A stretch of DNA of 6,958 nt, from the NCBI GenBank assembly GCA_003550445.1, contig PUKG01000294.1, forward strand, positions 1 through 6,958, given 5' to 3'. This DNA is from Halobacteroidaceae bacterium. GTDB taxonomy: Bacteria > Bacillota > Halanaerobiia > B1SED10-174. Below are positions 6,614-6,958 of this stretch, piece by piece. The notes under the pieces are model-generated. The model was not told the DNA's origin and did not search any database. It saw nothing but the letters and a program-made list of their open reading frames with translations. The first letter of the stretch is position 1, and every line of letters starts with the position of its first letter. The position numbers and the translations under genes are program-made.

Positions 6614-6958
6614 AGGTTTTTGGAAGTCGCGGGGGAGCGAGGATAGTCTGGAAATTCTCGTAGTGGACAAAACCAAGAGGGCTTTTTTTGGGTTTTTTTA
6701 AATTTTTCACCTGAGTATAATCTACCGCAACTTTACTATCCTGTTTTCCTTTGCTAAAAAAAGCAGCAAGGCTGGCAGCTTTGAGAAGGTCATCATCTTT
6801 TACTGGTTTTTGCTCTGTTTTAATAATTACATGTGATCCGGGGATTTCTCTTGTGTGGAACCATAAATCGTGGTCTTTTGCCTTGCGAAATAACTCTTCG
6901 TTCTGGCGGTTGTTCCTTCCCACCAGGATTATCCGCCCGTCGGAGGTTTTAAACTGGC
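6612..6958 (-). CDS. rqcH: RqcH/FbpA-family NFACT protein, C-terminal NFACT-R domain (partial)
   Basis: The gene reads leftwards and enters from beyond the window's right edge; 115 complete codons are visible, plus two bases of a split codon and then TAA at 6614-6612. The peptide begins QFKTSDGRIILVGRNNRQNE and continues with DLWFHTREIPGSHVIIKT, AASLAAFFSKGKQ and VAVDYTQVKNLKKP, which are hallmarks of the NFACT-R (DUF814) domain closing this family. Proteins of this family include Firmicutes RqcH, which binds obstructed 50S subunits carrying stalled nascent chains and recruits tRNA-Ala to add degradation-marking alanine tails. They were first named fibronectin/fibrinogen-binding proteins. An internal GTG at 6923-6921 is not a start, because the conserved GRNNRQN motif continues from upstream codons. 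The NFACT-N residues needed for tailing lie outside the window, so the RqcH role is a family-based assignment. It is convergent with tldE and not part of that operon. Confidence 0.88.
   Translation of the reverse strand, partial: QFKTSDGRIILVGRNNRQNEELFRKAKDHDLWFHTREIPGSHVIIKTEQKPVKDDDLLKAASLAAFFSKGKQDSKVAVDYTQVKNLKKPKKSPLGFVHYENFQTILAPPRLPKT

Noticed and set aside
6612..6923. Separate small minus-strand gene starting at GTG 6923
   Set aside because: The frame continues upstream to the window edge with conserved NFACT-R residues (TSDGRIILVGRNN), so it is the C-terminus of a larger protein.

Overview
The window looks like a chromosomal housekeeping segment of a low-to-moderate GC, Gram-positive-type bacterium. 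Clostridia or a related Firmicutes lineage is the best guess. The reasons are strong AAGGAGG-type ribosome binding sites, frequent GTG/TTG starts, short T-tailed hairpin terminators, a Thermus-family PyrE behind a pyrD gene, and an RqcH/FbpA-type NFACT protein close to the pyrimidine genes. The lineage call is inference. No mobile element, CRISPR array, tRNA or rRNA was seen.

Layout: (1) Bases 1-129 are the 3' end of pyrD (dihydroorotate dehydrogenase). It is followed without a gap by pyrE (orotate phosphoribosyltransferase), and one base later by a small alkaline-phosphatase-superfamily metalloenzyme of unknown substrate (713-1564). These three plus-strand genes read as the tail of a pyrimidine operon. 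(2) A 119-bp AT-rich gap holds a weak promoter candidate and leads into a 691-residue EF-G-like translational GTPase (1684-3759). It has the EF-G-2/FusA2-type G1 and switch II variants, including Tyr in place of the catalytic His. (3) A hairpin terminator overlaps its stop codon. A second possible hairpin then covers the ribosome binding site of tldD. tldD (GTG start at 3803) and tldE/pmbA (start overlapping the tldD stop by ATGA) encode the two subunits of the TldD/TldE metalloprotease; only TldD carries the zinc motif. (4) A strong, probably bidirectional terminator separates tldE from a convergent minus-strand gene, of which only the C-terminal NFACT-R part of an RqcH/FbpA family protein lies in the window.

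Functionally, the left third makes UMP. The rest is loosely themed on translation and protein turnover: a translocase-like GTPase, a peptide-degrading protease pair, and a ribosome quality-control factor. No wholly new system is evident. The most interesting items are the compact metalloenzyme coupled to pyrE, the non-canonical EF-G paralogue, and the tandem-hairpin leader of tldD.
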